A stretch of DNA of 64,000 nucleotides from Maribacter algicola (GCF_003933245.1 NZ_QUSX01000002.1:310001-374000); one strand, 5' to 3'. Positions 34,272 to 43,526 are shown, counted from the stretch's first letter. Made by a program: numbers and translations. The notes: generated from the letters alone by a model not told the origin.

Positions 34272-35980
34272 TAACCTAAATTAAGCTCGCTTACAATGCT
34301 TTTGATTTTTGCATCCAACTGAGCGGAAACAGCTTTAAAGTTTTCTGCTTTGTCTAACCTTGTGTTCGTACTGATATAAAATTTCACCTTGGGTTCCGTA
34401 CCACTAGGTCTTGCGGCAATGCGGGTACCATCTTCGGTTTCATATATCAATACGTTGGATTTTGGAATGTCTATCGCTTTCTCTTCCCCCGTCAATACAT
34501 TTTTGGCCATGGATGTGTTGTAATCCTCTATCCATTTGACCTTGGATCCTGCAACGGATTCCACAGGATTTTCCTTAAAGTCCTTTAACATCTGCTTGAT
34601 TTCTTCAGCACCACTCATTCCCTTTTTGGTAAGGGATATTAGGTGTTCCTTGTAAAATCCATAATCTACGTAGCAATCAATCAGGTCTTTAAAAAAGGAA
34701 CTGCCATTGGCTTTCGCTTGGGTAGCAATTTCACAGGCCAATAGGGTGGAAGTAACGGCATCCTTGTCCCGTACAAAATCGCCTACCATGTAGCCGAAAC
34801 TTTCTTCCCCGCCACCAAGAAATTCGGATTCCGGAAAATCCTTTATCATCTTACCGATCCATTTAAATCCGGTCAAGGAGGTCTTATATTCAACACCATA
34901 GGCATCTGCCATGGCCTTTACCATGGGAGTGGATACTATGGTTGTGGCCGTGAACTCATTTCCTTTAAAACCTTGTTTTTTTCTATTCTCCAAGAGAAAC
35001 TTGGTCATCATGACCATGGCTTGGTTTCCATTAACGATTTGCATCTCGCCGTCCAAATTACGAACCGCTATGCCCAATCTATCACTATCAGGGTCGGTAC
35101 CTACCACCATGTCCGCACCAATTTCCTCAGCCTTTTTTATGGCCATGGATAATGCTTCGGGTTCTTCTGGGTTGGGCGATTGTACCGTTGGAAAGGAACC
35201 ATCCGGTTTGGCCTGTTCCTCAATAATAGTTACATTTTCATACCCAGCTCTTTTTAATACTTCCGGAATAGCTGTTATGGATGTTCCATGAAGTGAGGTA
35301 AAGACAATTTTAAAGTCATTTTTGCCTTTTGCGTTGACACTTCCATTTTTCACCGATGCTTCAAAAAAAGCTTCGTCCACCTCCTTGTCAATGATCTTGA
35401 TAAGGCTTTCGTTGGCCTTAAAGTTGATGTCCTCAAAACTGAGACTATTGATTTCAGCAATGATTTCACCATCCTGAGGGGGGACAATTTGTCCGCCATC
35501 CGTCCAATATACCTTATACCCGTTGTATTCTGGTGGATTATGGGATGCGGTGAGTACGATACCGGCATGACATTTTAGATGCCTTACCGCAAATGATAAT
35601 TCCGGCGTGGTACGTAGTTCCGAAAATAGATTCACATGGATTCCGTTCGCCGAAAAAACTTCGGCGACCGTTCTGGCCAATGTATCGCTATTATGCCGGC
35701 AATCGTACGCAATGACCACTTTAATATCCTCCCCTTCATAAACTTTTTTCAAATAATTACTTAGTCCCTGCGTGCTTTTGCCAAGAGTATATTTGTTAAT
35801 GCGATTGGTTCCAACGCCCATGACGCCTCTCATACCACCAGTTCCAAATTCCATATTTTTATAAAAACGGTCCTTTAGCTCCTCGGTGTCATTGTCGATA
35901 AGGTGCTGTATTTCTTCCTTCACCTTCGGGTCAAAAAAGTCTGTGAGCCAACTTTTGGCGGTATCAAGGATCTTATCCAT
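34271..35980 (-). CDS. Phosphoglucomutase/phosphomannomutase
   Basis: A 569-residue alpha-D-phosphohexomutase. Seen: active-site Ser in TASHNPPEYNGYKVYW (about residue 140), metal loop DPDSDRLGIAV, sugar-binding GGGEESFGY and the phosphate-binding RPSGTEPKVKFYI. It interconverts hexose 1- and 6-phosphates, feeding glycogen, trehalose and envelope glycan synthesis. The long form (over 550 residues) is the PgcA-like type that often prefers glucose. It lies between a glycosyltransferase (30 bases upstream) and the ABC exporter, which points to envelope glycan use. Confidence 0.92.
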   Translation of the reverse strand: MDKILDTAKSWLTDFFDPKVKEEIQHLIDNDTEELKDRFYKNMEFGTGGMRGVMGVGTNRINKYTLGKSTQGLSNYLKKVYEGEDIKVVIAYDCRHNSDTLARTVAEVFSANGIHVNLFSELRTTPELSFAVRHLKCHAGIVLTASHNPPEYNGYKVYWTDGGQIVPPQDGEIIAEINSLSFEDINFKANESLIKIIDKEVDEAFFEASVKNGSVNAKGKNDFKIVFTSLHGTSITAIPEVLKRAGYENVTIIEEQAKPDGSFPTVQSPNPEEPEALSMAIKKAEEIGADMVVGTDPDSDRLGIAVRNLDGEMQIVNGNQAMVMMTKFLLENRKKQGFKGNEFTATTIVSTPMVKAMADAYGVEYKTSLTGFKWIGKMIKDFPESEFLGGGEESFGYMVGDFVRDKDAVTSTLLACEIATQAKANGSSFFKDLIDCYVDYGFYKEHLISLTKKGMSGAEEIKQMLKDFKENPVESVAGSKVKWIEDYNTSMAKNVLTGEEKAIDIPKSNVLIYETEDGTRIAARPSGTEPKVKFYISTNTRLDKAENFKAVSAQLDAKIKSIVSELNLG

Positions 35981-36010
35981 GTATAATTTTTTTAATTGTG
36001 ATATCTAAAT

Positions 36011-36985
36011 TTACAAAGAATATTGTGTTTGTTCCGTGTTCAAATTCAATTCTTCGGAAATATGGTAACGCGGTTCATTTCTTTTGGATCGTGTAATGAT
36101 TTCCCCTATAAATCCGGCCAAGAACAACTGGGTGCCAATGACCATGGATACCAGTGAAATATAGAATTCCGGCCTATCCGTAATCAATCGACCATAGGGG
36201 TTTAAAAAAAGTTTATCGATTCCTAAATAGAGGGCGAAACCGAAACCTATAATGAACATCAAAACTCCCAAGGCGCCGAAAAGATGCATGGGGCGTTTTC
36301 CAAAACGGGAAACGAACCAAATGGTGATCAAATCCAAAAAGCCATTAATAAAACGTTCCATACCAAATTTGGTCTTTCCGTATTTTCTGGCCTGGTGCTT
36401 TACTACTTTTTCTCCGATTTTATTGAACCCTGCATTTTTTGCCAAAACTGGGATGTATCGGTGCATTTCACCCGATACTTCTATGTTTTTTATTACCGAT
36501 TTGTTGTAGGCCTTCAATCCGCAATTGAAATCATGTAGTTTTACGCCTGATGTTTTTTTTGCAGCCCAGTTAAAAAGTTTGGAAGGTAGGTTTTTAAATA
36601 TAAGGGAGTCGTAGCGTTTCTTTTTCCAACCAGAGATTAAATCGTATTCCTTGGATTGAATAAGTTGGTATAATTCTGGAATTTCCTCTGGATTGTCCTG
36701 CAAATCCGCGTCCATGGTGATGACGACATCCCCTTTAGCAGCCTTAAATCCTGCATGTAGCGCTTGTGATTTCCCGAAGTTTTTAAGAAACCGAATTCCT
36801 TTAACATGGGAATTTAGTTCTGAAAGTTGCGAAATAATATTCCAAGATTCGTCCGTGCTACCATCATCAACGAATAGTATTTCATAAGAAAAATGATTGG
36901 ATTGCATCACGGATACAATCCAATCATGAAGTTCTTTGAGGGATTCTTCCTCGTTCAGTAAGGGAATAACTATGGATAGTTGCAT
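36011..36985 (-). CDS. Family 2 glycosyltransferase with two membrane spans
   Basis: A 324-residue GT2 enzyme. The GT-A domain (1-225) opens LSIVIPLLNEEESLKEL, has DDGSTDES and the metal motif DADLQDNPEEI, and later RKYGKTKF. Two C-terminal membrane spans (about 233-255 and 268-295) match DPM1/GtrB-like enzymes that load a sugar onto polyprenyl phosphate. It precedes the phosphohexomutase and ABC exporter, consistent with envelope glycolipid assembly. Confidence 0.9.
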   Translation of the reverse strand: MQLSIVIPLLNEEESLKELHDWIVSVMQSNHFSYEILFVDDGSTDESWNIISQLSELNSHVKGIRFLKNFGKSQALHAGFKAAKGDVVITMDADLQDNPEEIPELYQLIQSKEYDLISGWKKKRYDSLIFKNLPSKLFNWAAKKTSGVKLHDFNCGLKAYNKSVIKNIEVSGEMHRYIPVLAKNAGFNKIGEKVVKHQARKYGKTKFGMERFINGFLDLITIWFVSRFGKRPMHLFGALGVLMFIIGFGFALYLGIDKLFLNPYGRLITDRPEFYISLVSMVIGTQLFLAGFIGEIITRSKRNEPRYHISEELNLNTEQTQYSL

Positions 36986-37025
36986 TGATTACTTCAGGAA
37001 TTCCCTTCAAAAATACAAATTAGTT

Positions 37026-37544
37026 CTATTCTTCCTGTTTTTTTAGAATAAGCCCGGAAATAAGCGAGATTATAAAACCAAAAAAGAGACTAAATACAAG
37101 TCCAAAAACTATTTGCATCGTTGGAGTCGAGAATTTTTTGCCCATTTCCATTTGAGCGTCTATCTGTTCTGGAGTCATTGAGGTGGTCTCCGTTAGTTGA
37201 TTTCTTTGAAATTCCATTGCCTTATTCATCATATCAGGATCAATTACATTGGCCATCAATTGATTAAAAATAATTCCAATAATTCCGGCTATGAGGCTAA
37301 CCCCAACACCTACTTTAAGGGCTTGGGCAAAGGACATAAAACCACCATTTGCCTTTTTAAATTGAATCATGGCCAAGACTATACCGGCAATTGAAAGGGC
37401 TAAGCTGATTAACATAACCGCGATGCCTCCTTGGTAATGCATATCCGCAGAATAAAGCATAATACCAAAGATTATGCTTATACCTCCAAGTATGGCGCCA
37501 TAGGTTAAGGCAAACTGCCCAGTTTTTGGTTTATTTTCTTCCAT
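37026..37544 (-). CDS. DUF4199 family membrane protein
   Basis: A 172-residue protein with four hydrophobic segments (about residues 13-33, 40-62, 80-102 and 140-165) and a polar loop with QRNQLTETTSMTPEQID between the last two. This is the Bacteroidota DUF4199 layout; function is unknown. In flavobacteria it commonly sits next to the DPM1-like glycosyltransferase, as here (40 bases). It is the first gene of the four-gene minus-strand run. Confidence 0.82.
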   Translation of the reverse strand: MEENKPKTGQFALTYGAILGGISIIFGIMLYSADMHYQGGIAVMLISLALSIAGIVLAMIQFKKANGGFMSFAQALKVGVGVSLIAGIIGIIFNQLMANVIDPDMMNKAMEFQRNQLTETTSMTPEQIDAQMEMGKKFSTPTMQIVFGLVFSLFFGFIISLISGLILKKQEE

Positions 37545-37587
37545 TGTTTTTAAGTTTTAAAAGTTGATTACGTTATAAGTATATTGG

Positions 37588-37616
37588 CAAATAAAAATGT
37601 TACAGAAAAGCTACAA
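37588..37616 (-). promoter_or_regulatory. Possible promoter of the DUF4199-GT2-mutase-ABC run
   Basis: On the minus strand TTG (37616-37614), 18 bases, then TTTATTTG (one mismatch to TAnnTTTG), about 43 bases before the start codon. Confidence 0.35.
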
Positions 37617-37645
37617 TTTATTTTCTGTTTTTTCTAATTAATAAA

Positions 37646-37675
37646 TTGGCAATTCTAATAAATTGACTAAATTTG
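37646..37675 (+). promoter_or_regulatory. Promoter of rpmE2 (L31)
   Basis: TTG (37646-37648), 19 bases, then TAAATTTG (37668-37675), an exact Bacteroidota promoter, extended by CACCC. Confidence 0.75.
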
Positions 37676-37689
37676 CACCCTTAAAATAA

Positions 37690-37710
37690 GTGCCCGTTGG
37701 AATGGGTACG
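37690..37710 (+). promoter_or_regulatory. Possible hairpin in the L31 leader
   Basis: GTGCCC and GGGTAC can pair (with one G-U) around GTTGGAAT, in the short leader before the L31 start. It might be an autoregulatory site like other L31 leaders, but matches no named class that I can confirm. Confidence 0.3.
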
Positions 37711-37725
37711 GTAAAGATTTTAAAA

Positions 37726-37998
37726 ATGAGAAAAGGAATACACCCAGAAAATTATAGATTGGTAGCCTTCAAGGACATGTCCAATGACGATGTGTTCATT
37801 ACCAAATCTACAGCGGATACAAAAGAAACTTTAGAAGTTGATGGCGTTGAATATCCATTGATAAAATTGGAGATTTCAAGAACGTCACATCCATTCTACA
37901 CAGGAAAGGCCAAATTTTTGGATACGGCTGGTAGAATTGATAAGTTCAAGAACAAATACAAGAAATTCTCTAAATCTGAAACGAAAGAAGAGGAATAG
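37726..37998 (+). CDS. rpmE2: 50S ribosomal protein L31, type B
   Basis: A 90-residue L31 of the zinc-free type: MRKGIHPENYRLVAFKDMS, FITKSTADTKET, and SHPFYTGKAKFLDTAGRIDKF split over the core. No CxxC pair is present, so it does not bind zinc and would be the form used when zinc is scarce, or the only form. The ATG at 37726 is chosen from family length; a GTG/ATG reading further upstream falls in the leader. A hairpin terminator follows. Confidence 0.95.
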   Translation: MRKGIHPENYRLVAFKDMSNDDVFITKSTADTKETLEVDGVEYPLIKLEISRTSHPFYTGKAKFLDTAGRIDKFKNKYKKFSKSETKEEE

Positions 37999-38025
37999 GA
38001 TTGCTATTATTCTCAATATAATCGA

Positions 38026-38051
38026 CGCCTCCAAAATTTGGAGGCGTTTTT
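38026..38051. terminator. Hairpin terminator after rpmE2
   Basis: CGCCTCCAAA pairs with TTTGGAGGCG (38026-38046 region), followed by TTTTTC. Confidence 0.88.
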
Positions 38052-38139
38052 CGTTGGATGCTATCTATTTTTTTAGTCATTTAGACCGGATTGGGGTAGG
38101 TTGTCCTAGTCTATTGATTAATTTTGAAAAAAAATATCC

Positions 38140-39315
38140 ATGAACTACATTCTTTTTGATGGTCCGGTCAGGGAACATCTTCTTCCTTTCACATTTACAA
38201 GGCCTGTGGCCGAGGTGCGGTTGGGAATCATGACCATAAAGGAAAAATGGGAAGCATATTTAAAAACATCCATTAGTTATAAAACAGAAGATTATCTAAG
38301 CATAAAGTTTCCGATGGTCTTGAAGTTAGATAACGTGTTCCTCAATGGAAGTATACTGCCAGATGCTTTTCTCCTTGATCAAGTTAAAGCACTTAAGGAG
38401 TCGGAAGTATTGCAAAAAGAGGATATTATCATTGCTTACAGGTCCAACAAAGTGAATGAAAGTAACGACTGGGGTCAGTTCAATGTGGTGGAATATGAAA
38501 AGGAACTTTTTCAAATTAGGAACACTTGGGATATTTTTTCTCTAAATGAAAGGGCACTTCAAGAGGATTTTGATTTTTTAACTAAAGGAAGGGAAAGTCA
38601 GCCCATTTCCAAAACAAATAGTCTAATTTGTCCGGAACGGATATTTTTGGAAGAAGGGGCCAAGGTGGAGCATAGCATTTTAAACGCCACGGAGGGACCC
38701 ATTTATATTGGTAGGCATGCGGAAATATGGGAGGGTAGCCTTATCCGTGGCGGATTGGCACTTTGTGACCATGCCATTATTAAAATGGGAGGAAAGCTCT
38801 ATGGCGCAACGACCATAGGACCCCATTCGAAGGTTTGTGGCGAGGTGAGCAATTCGGTTATTTTTGGATACTCGAGCAAAGGCCACGAAGGATATTTAGG
38901 AAATGCGGTACTTGGGGAATGGTGCAATATTGGGGCAGACTCAAATAACTCCAACCTTAAGAACAATTATGCAAAGGTGCGTTTATGGAACTATGCCACG
39001 GAAAAGTTTGAGCAGACTGGCTTGCAATTTTGTGGATTGATGATGGGGGACCATAGTAAAACGGCCATTAATACGATGTTTAACACGGGTACGGTCATCG
39101 GTGTGAATTCTAATATATATGTTCCTGGATTTCCAAGAAATTTTGTGCCAAGTTTTAGTTGGGGAGGTGCCTCCGGGTTTTCCTCCTATTTGCCTGCAAA
39201 GGCATTTGAAGCCGCCAAGATTATGATGGCAAGAAGAGGGGTTGAGTTTACCGATGCGGATGCCACTATATTGAACCATGTCTTTGAAATCACTAAAAAG
39301 TGGCGCAATTACTGA
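38140..39315 (+). CDS. GlmU-like sugar nucleotidyltransferase/acyltransferase
   Basis: A 391-residue protein of the Bacteroidota alternative GlmU type. The N-terminal half is a divergent nucleotidyltransferase (FDGPVREHLLPFTFTRPVAEVR); the C-terminal half is a left-handed beta-helix of hexapeptide repeats (GPIYIGRHAEIWEGSLI, GPHSKVCGEVSNSVIFG). It is thought to make UDP-GlcNAc in organisms without classical GlmU; that is inferred from the family. A -7-like TAATTTTG lies 14 bases before the start, too close to be convincing alone. mtaB follows 33 bases later on the same strand. Confidence 0.85.
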   Translation: MNYILFDGPVREHLLPFTFTRPVAEVRLGIMTIKEKWEAYLKTSISYKTEDYLSIKFPMVLKLDNVFLNGSILPDAFLLDQVKALKESEVLQKEDIIIAYRSNKVNESNDWGQFNVVEYEKELFQIRNTWDIFSLNERALQEDFDFLTKGRESQPISKTNSLICPERIFLEEGAKVEHSILNATEGPIYIGRHAEIWEGSLIRGGLALCDHAIIKMGGKLYGATTIGPHSKVCGEVSNSVIFGYSSKGHEGYLGNAVLGEWCNIGADSNNSNLKNNYAKVRLWNYATEKFEQTGLQFCGLMMGDHSKTAINTMFNTGTVIGVNSNIYVPGFPRNFVPSFSWGGASGFSSYLPAKAFEAAKIMMARRGVEFTDADATILNHVFEITKKWRNY

Positions 39316-39348
39316 ATATGAATTTGCAGGGATTGGAATTCTGATGTT

Positions 39349-40677
39349 ATGAAAAAAAAGGTCGCATTTTATACGTTGGGCTGTAAGCTTAATTTTTCCG
39401 AAACTTCTACCATTGCCAGAAGCTTGGTGAAAGAAGGTTTTGACAGGGTCGGTTTTGATGAAATGGCGGATATGTATGTCATCAATACCTGTTCTGTGAC
39501 TGAAAATGCCGACAAAAAATTTAAAACCATTGTAAAGCAGGCGCAAAAATCCAACCCTCAGGCATTCATTGCGGCCATTGGCTGTTATGCCCAATTAAAA
39601 CCGGAAGAACTTATCGCCGTTGATGGTGTGGACCTTGTTCTAGGTGCTACTGAAAAATTCAATATAGCTGATTATGTAAACGACCTGTCCAAGAACGACA
39701 TGGGAGAAGTACATTCCTGTGAAATTCAGGAAGCCGACTTTTATGTGGGAAGTTACGCGATAGGGGATAGGACTAGGGCATTTTTAAAAGTACAGGATGG
39801 TTGCGATTATAAATGTACCTATTGTACCATTCCCTTAGCCAGGGGAATTTCCAGAAGCGATTCGCTAGAAAATGTCTTGAAGAATGCAAAAGAAATTGCA
39901 GCACAGGATATTAAGGAAATCGTTTTGACGGGAGTCAATATTGGCGACTACGGTAAAGGAGAGTTTGGTAATAAAAAGCATGAACATACTTTCCTGGATT
40001 TAGTTAAGGCCCTGGATACCGTAGATGGTATTCACAGGTTACGGATTTCTTCCATCGAACCGAATCTCTTAAAAAACGAAACGATTGATTTTGTGGCCCA
40101 AAGCGATCGTTTTGTACCCCATTTTCATATCCCATTACAAAGTGGTAGCGATGCTTTGTTGAAGTTGATGAAGCGAAGGTACCTCACCAATCTGTATATA
40201 GATCGTGTTCAAAAAATAAAAGAGATCATTCCCAATTGTTGTATTGGGGTAGATGTCATTGTTGGGTTTCCAGGGGAGACCGATGAACATTTCTTGGAGA
40301 CCTATCATTTTTTGAATGAATTGGATATTTCCTATTTACATGTCTTTACCTATTCGGAGAGGGACAATACGGAAGCTGCAAATATGGATGGGGTTGTACC
40401 CAAAAAGGTCAGGAACAAACGCAGCAAAATGCTCAGGGCCTTATCGGTTAAAAAAAGAAGGGCATTTTACGAGAGTCAGTTGGGAGCAGAGCTGGAAGTA
40501 CTTTTTGAAGGGGAGAACAAGGAGGGCTATATCCATGGATTTACTGAAAACTATGTAAAAGTAAAAACGCCTTGGAATCCAAACTTGGTAAATACATTAC
40601 ATAAAATAAAACTTAAGGAAATTGCAGAGGACGGACTTGTAACCATGGAATTTGTTAATTCTCCCGTAATAGCATAA
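39349..40677 (+). CDS. mtaB: tRNA t6A37 methylthiotransferase
   Basis: A 442-residue radical-SAM enzyme that adds a methylthio group to t6A37 of tRNA. Seen: the N-terminal UPF0004 cluster Cys (TLGCKLN, NTCSVTENADKK, IGCYAQLKP), the radical-SAM motif CDYKCTYCTIPLARG (about residue 150), and a C-terminal TRAM-like domain (EVLFEGENKEGYIHGFTENY). The VxCxSVTExxD signature and length fit MtaB rather than MiaB or RimO. A hairpin terminator lies right after the stop. Confidence 0.93.
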   Translation: MKKKVAFYTLGCKLNFSETSTIARSLVKEGFDRVGFDEMADMYVINTCSVTENADKKFKTIVKQAQKSNPQAFIAAIGCYAQLKPEELIAVDGVDLVLGATEKFNIADYVNDLSKNDMGEVHSCEIQEADFYVGSYAIGDRTRAFLKVQDGCDYKCTYCTIPLARGISRSDSLENVLKNAKEIAAQDIKEIVLTGVNIGDYGKGEFGNKKHEHTFLDLVKALDTVDGIHRLRISSIEPNLLKNETIDFVAQSDRFVPHFHIPLQSGSDALLKLMKRRYLTNLYIDRVQKIKEIIPNCCIGVDVIVGFPGETDEHFLETYHFLNELDISYLHVFTYSERDNTEAANMDGVVPKKVRNKRSKMLRALSVKKRRAFYESQLGAELEVLFEGENKEGYIHGFTENYVKVKTPWNPNLVNTLHKIKLKEIAEDGLVTMEFVNSPVIA

Positions 40678-40678
40678 A

Positions 40679-40701
40679 AAAAGCTCCCGAAAGGAGCTTT
40701 A
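40679..40701. terminator. Bidirectional hairpin terminator
   Basis: AAAAGCTCC pairs with GGAGCTTT around CGAAA, between the stops of mtaB and the convergent GNAT gene. Confidence 0.85.
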
Positions 40702-40702
40702 A

Positions 40703-40996
40703 TTAGATTCTGATGCCTACCGGCAACATTTCCTTGTACTGTCTGTTCTTTCGTAAGAATCCCGCTATTTGGGGACTTGTAGGAACCACCCTTAAATTTT
40801 GTTCTTGAATGTGGTGGAGAACGGATTTAATAAAGTCTTCCTTGAAACCTTCTAGGTCTATTTCTTCAGGAACTACTAGCTTTGTTAAAAAGACTTTTCT
40901 TTCTTGGGAGGAGTACTCAATTTTAGCAAGTTGGCCGTTTACTGTTGCTTCAAATTGGCGCAAGAAAGCATTGTCCTTAATGATAACATTGTTCAT
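40703..40996 (-). CDS. Small GNAT-like N-acetyltransferase (NATD1/YjdJ type)
   Basis: A 97-residue protein of the GCN5-related short acetyltransferase group: QFEATVNGQLAKIEYSS, FLTKLVVPEEI, and a C-terminal acetyl-CoA region RVVPTSPQIAGFLRKN (family pattern P.C.....F...). Only the core of the fold is present, as usual for NATD1-like proteins. Substrate unknown. The ATG at 40996 is chosen because the family starts MxNxxxKDN; the frame is open further up. Confidence 0.78.
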   Translation of the reverse strand: MNNVIIKDNAFLRQFEATVNGQLAKIEYSSQERKVFLTKLVVPEEIDLEGFKEDFIKSVLHHIQEQNLRVVPTSPQIAGFLRKNRQYKEMLPVGIRI

Positions 40997-41142
40997 ATAG
41001 TTGAATTTAGTGTTTGGTTTAGGCAAAAAAATTACGACGTTCCCCAATCGTAATTCAATCATACTTCTTTATCTGTTGATGTCTTAAGTTATCAACAACA
41101 ATTGTTCAAAACTAGCTAAAAATTCCCTAAATTCCTATTTTT

Positions 41143-41820
41143 ATGCCATTTGCTTTTATGCAGGATACAAAGACCCATGTCTATTTTATGCCAGGAATGG
41201 CCGCAAGCCATTCCATTTTTGAATTTATTAAACTACCGGAAGAAAAATTCCAGATGCATTTTCTAGATTGGTTTGTTCCTGAAAAAGGGCAGTCGCTAGA
41301 ATCCTATGCTAAGGAGATGCTGCAGCGAATTGAGCATGTAAATCCTATCCTTTTAGGGGTTTCCTTGGGCGGTATTCTAGTTCAGGAGATGGCCAAGCAC
41401 CTATCCGTAAAAAAAATAATCATCGTTTCCAGTGTAAAGTTGAAAAGTGAGTTACCTAGACGGATGCTATTTGCGAGATATACCCAGGTACATAAATTAC
41501 TGCCCACTGGTTTGGTGAACAATGTGGAACTTTTGGCAAAATATGCCTTTGGTGAAACCGTAGTGAAAAGATTGGAGCTTTACGAAAAATACCTTTCTAT
41601 TAGGGACAAACGATATATCGATTGGTGTATTGATCAAATGGTAAATTGGAATCAAACGAAATACCCTGCTAATCTGGTACATATCCATGGGAATAAAGAT
41701 GCTGTTTTTCCAATAGCCAATATTAATGATTGTAAAGTATTAAAAAACGGTACACATACTATGATTATCCATAGGGCAAAATGGTTTAATGAGCACCTTC
41801 CCACAATTATTTTGGATTAA
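41143..41820 (+). CDS. Alpha/beta hydrolase
   Basis: A 225-residue cytoplasmic hydrolase of the small YqiA/esterase-like kind. Seen: nucleophile Ser in LLGVSLGGILVQEMA (about residue 73), acid Asp in HGNKDAVFP, and His in NGTHTMIIHRA at the C-terminus. Substrate unknown. ATG at 41143 or, five codons later, 41158 are both possible. It is followed 44 bases later by the lytic transglycosylase, which has its own promoter. Confidence 0.85.
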   Translation: MPFAFMQDTKTHVYFMPGMAASHSIFEFIKLPEEKFQMHFLDWFVPEKGQSLESYAKEMLQRIEHVNPILLGVSLGGILVQEMAKHLSVKKIIIVSSVKLKSELPRRMLFARYTQVHKLLPTGLVNNVELLAKYAFGETVVKRLELYEKYLSIRDKRYIDWCIDQMVNWNQTKYPANLVHIHGNKDAVFPIANINDCKVLKNGTHTMIIHRAKWFNEHLPTIILD

Positions 41821-41842
41821 CCTAGTTCTATTTATACCTTTG
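41812..41842 (+). promoter_or_regulatory. Promoter of the lytic transglycosylase gene
   Basis: TTG (41812-41814), 20 bases, then TACCTTTG (41835-41842), overlapping the end of the hydrolase gene; the ATG is 22 bases further. Confidence 0.6.
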
Positions 41843-41864
41843 ATTACACTTAAACGGTTTACAT

Positions 41865-42824
41865 ATGAAACTCTTAAAGAATATTTTGATGTTTTGCGGT
41901 GTCCTTTTTATTGTTGGCACCTTGATTTTTGCAACTACATCCACAGAATTGGTCGGCACGGATAATAAAACTACCATTGCCAACGATACCATTGAAAAAA
42001 ATGTGGCTGCAGAGTATCGTATCTCATCCATTGATATTCCTTCTGATTTAAATTTTGCCGGAGAATTGGTGCCACAAGAGGACCCGGAAATTATGGAGCG
42101 TGTAGATCGTGAATTTTTGGTAAATACATACTGGCAGTCCAATGCATTGCTTTTAATGAAAAGGGCCCATAAGTATTTCCCGGTTATTGAGCCCATCTTG
42201 GCTAAAAATGGTATTCCCGATGATTTTAAATATTTGGCGGTTGCAGAAAGCGGGTTGACAAATGTGGTTTCCCCCGCAGGTGCTACAGGATTTTGGCAGA
42301 TAATGAGGGAAACTGGACGCGAATATGGTCTTGAAGTCAACTCCAATGTAGATGAAAGATATCATTTGGAGAAGTCGACGGAAGTTGCCTGTAGATATCT
42401 CAACAGGTGGAAGGAAAAATATGGAAGTTGGTCTTTGACAGCTGCGGCTTACAACGCAGGCCCAGGTTCCATTAATAAATTCATGGGGATTCAGCAAGTA
42501 GACAATTATTGGGATTTATTATTAGGGGATGAAACTGGTAGATATGTCTTTAGGATTTTGGCCATTAAAGAAATCTTGTCAAATCCTGAGAAATATGGAT
42601 TCCATTTAGACGAGGAGGATTACTACACAGCTGTACCTACCTTTACCGTTGAAATTAATGAACCCGTTGCCAGTTTTGCAGATTTTGCCCAGCAATATGA
42701 AATCAATTACAAAATCTTGAAACGCCACAATCCATGGCTTCGTGAGCCGCACTTGAACAATAGCTCAGGTAAAAAATATGCCATTGAAATTCCAAACAAA
42801 GGATATTATAAGGAAACCAAGTAA
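41865..42824 (+). CDS. Membrane-bound lytic transglycosylase, MltD-like
   Basis: A 319-residue exported murein hydrolase. It has an N-terminal signal/anchor (ILMFCGVLFIVGTLIFATT), a SLT domain (about 95-225) with catalytic Glu in LAVAESGLTNVVSPAGATG and the motifs FWQIMRETG and AAAYNAGPGSINK, and a C-terminal LysM-like segment (FAQQYEINYKILKRHNPWL) for peptidoglycan binding. It cleaves glycan strands to 1,6-anhydromuropeptides. Compared with MltD it has a single LysM-like unit. Confidence 0.9.
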   Translation: MKLLKNILMFCGVLFIVGTLIFATTSTELVGTDNKTTIANDTIEKNVAAEYRISSIDIPSDLNFAGELVPQEDPEIMERVDREFLVNTYWQSNALLLMKRAHKYFPVIEPILAKNGIPDDFKYLAVAESGLTNVVSPAGATGFWQIMRETGREYGLEVNSNVDERYHLEKSTEVACRYLNRWKEKYGSWSLTAAAYNAGPGSINKFMGIQQVDNYWDLLLGDETGRYVFRILAIKEILSNPEKYGFHLDEEDYYTAVPTFTVEINEPVASFADFAQQYEINYKILKRHNPWLREPHLNNSSGKKYAIEIPNKGYYKETK

Positions 42825-42836
42825 CGAAGAAACTTT

Positions 42837-43352
42837 TTAGATTTTCTTCATTTGCTGCTGCATCATTCGAATTTGTTCGGTAAGCATATTGTTCTTGTCC
42901 AATTTTTTTGCTTCGTTCAATAAGGTGGTGGCCTCCCTTTTTCTTCGTTTCTGCATGGATATTCCGGCAAGGCTCAATTTGGCCATGGCCACGTCGTAAT
43001 CCATAGTCAATCCCAACTTAAGAGCTTTTCGAAAGTACTTTTCGGCCTGTGTAAGGTTGGTCTGCGAATATATGATGCCGTGTAGATAATTATAGTACCC
43101 CTGTTGTTTGGTAGTCAAGGCACTTTTTGGATTTTTTATTTTGGAGAGCCATTTTTCAGTTCCGGCCAAGTCCTGTTTTCTCATTCTAAGAAAGGCCAGT
43201 AGGATAATTTCATTTCTAAAATAAAGAAAGACAAAGATTAGGGACAAAAGGATTAGAAATATCCCATTGCCTATATTTCCCTCTATGAACTGGTATATTG
43301 CATACGCTATGATAAGACCTGCAATGACGAGTTTTAAGTTTTTGTTGAACAT
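42837..43352 (-). CDS. TPR-like protein with two N-terminal membrane spans
   Basis: A 171-residue protein: two hydrophobic segments (about 9-30 and 31-50: IAGLIIAYAIYQFIEG, IFLILLSLIFVFLYF) and a C-terminal helical repeat region with TPR-like signatures (QTNLTQAEKYFRKALKLG, LSLAGISMQKRRKREATTLL). The C-terminal part would be cytoplasmic and mediate protein contacts. Function unknown. It converges with the transglycosylase gene with only 12 bases between the stops. Confidence 0.78.
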   Translation of the reverse strand: MFNKNLKLVIAGLIIAYAIYQFIEGNIGNGIFLILLSLIFVFLYFRNEIILLAFLRMRKQDLAGTEKWLSKIKNPKSALTTKQQGYYNYLHGIIYSQTNLTQAEKYFRKALKLGLTMDYDVAMAKLSLAGISMQKRRKREATTLLNEAKKLDKNNMLTEQIRMMQQQMKKI

Positions 43353-43496
43353 TGTTAATTTGATTAAAGTACGTTTTGGTTGCCTGTAAAATACAATTTT
43401 TAAGGCGGTATACCCATGGAATTTGGTTCGGGCAAAATTAGGGAAAACCTAGCTTTCGGAAAGAATGGATTTATTAAAATTTTTTTTTGTTACTAC

Positions 43497-43526
43497 TTGC
43501 CAAAGAAAAAACTCTTTGTATATTTG
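43497..43526 (+). promoter_or_regulatory. Promoter of rpmH (L34)
   Basis: TTG (43497-43499), 19 bases, then TATATTTG (43519-43526), extended by CACCC exactly as at L31. The T-run just upstream may act as an UP-like element. Confidence 0.78.

Noticed and set aside
38983..39594. 203-codon minus-strand frame across the GlmU-like and mtaB genes
   Set aside because: It lies antisense to two well-supported genes and its product shows no family features.
42826..42848. Hairpin between the transglycosylase and TPR genes as a terminator
   Set aside because: GAAGAAA/TTTCTTC is weak, AT-rich and partly inside the TPR gene end; not convincing.
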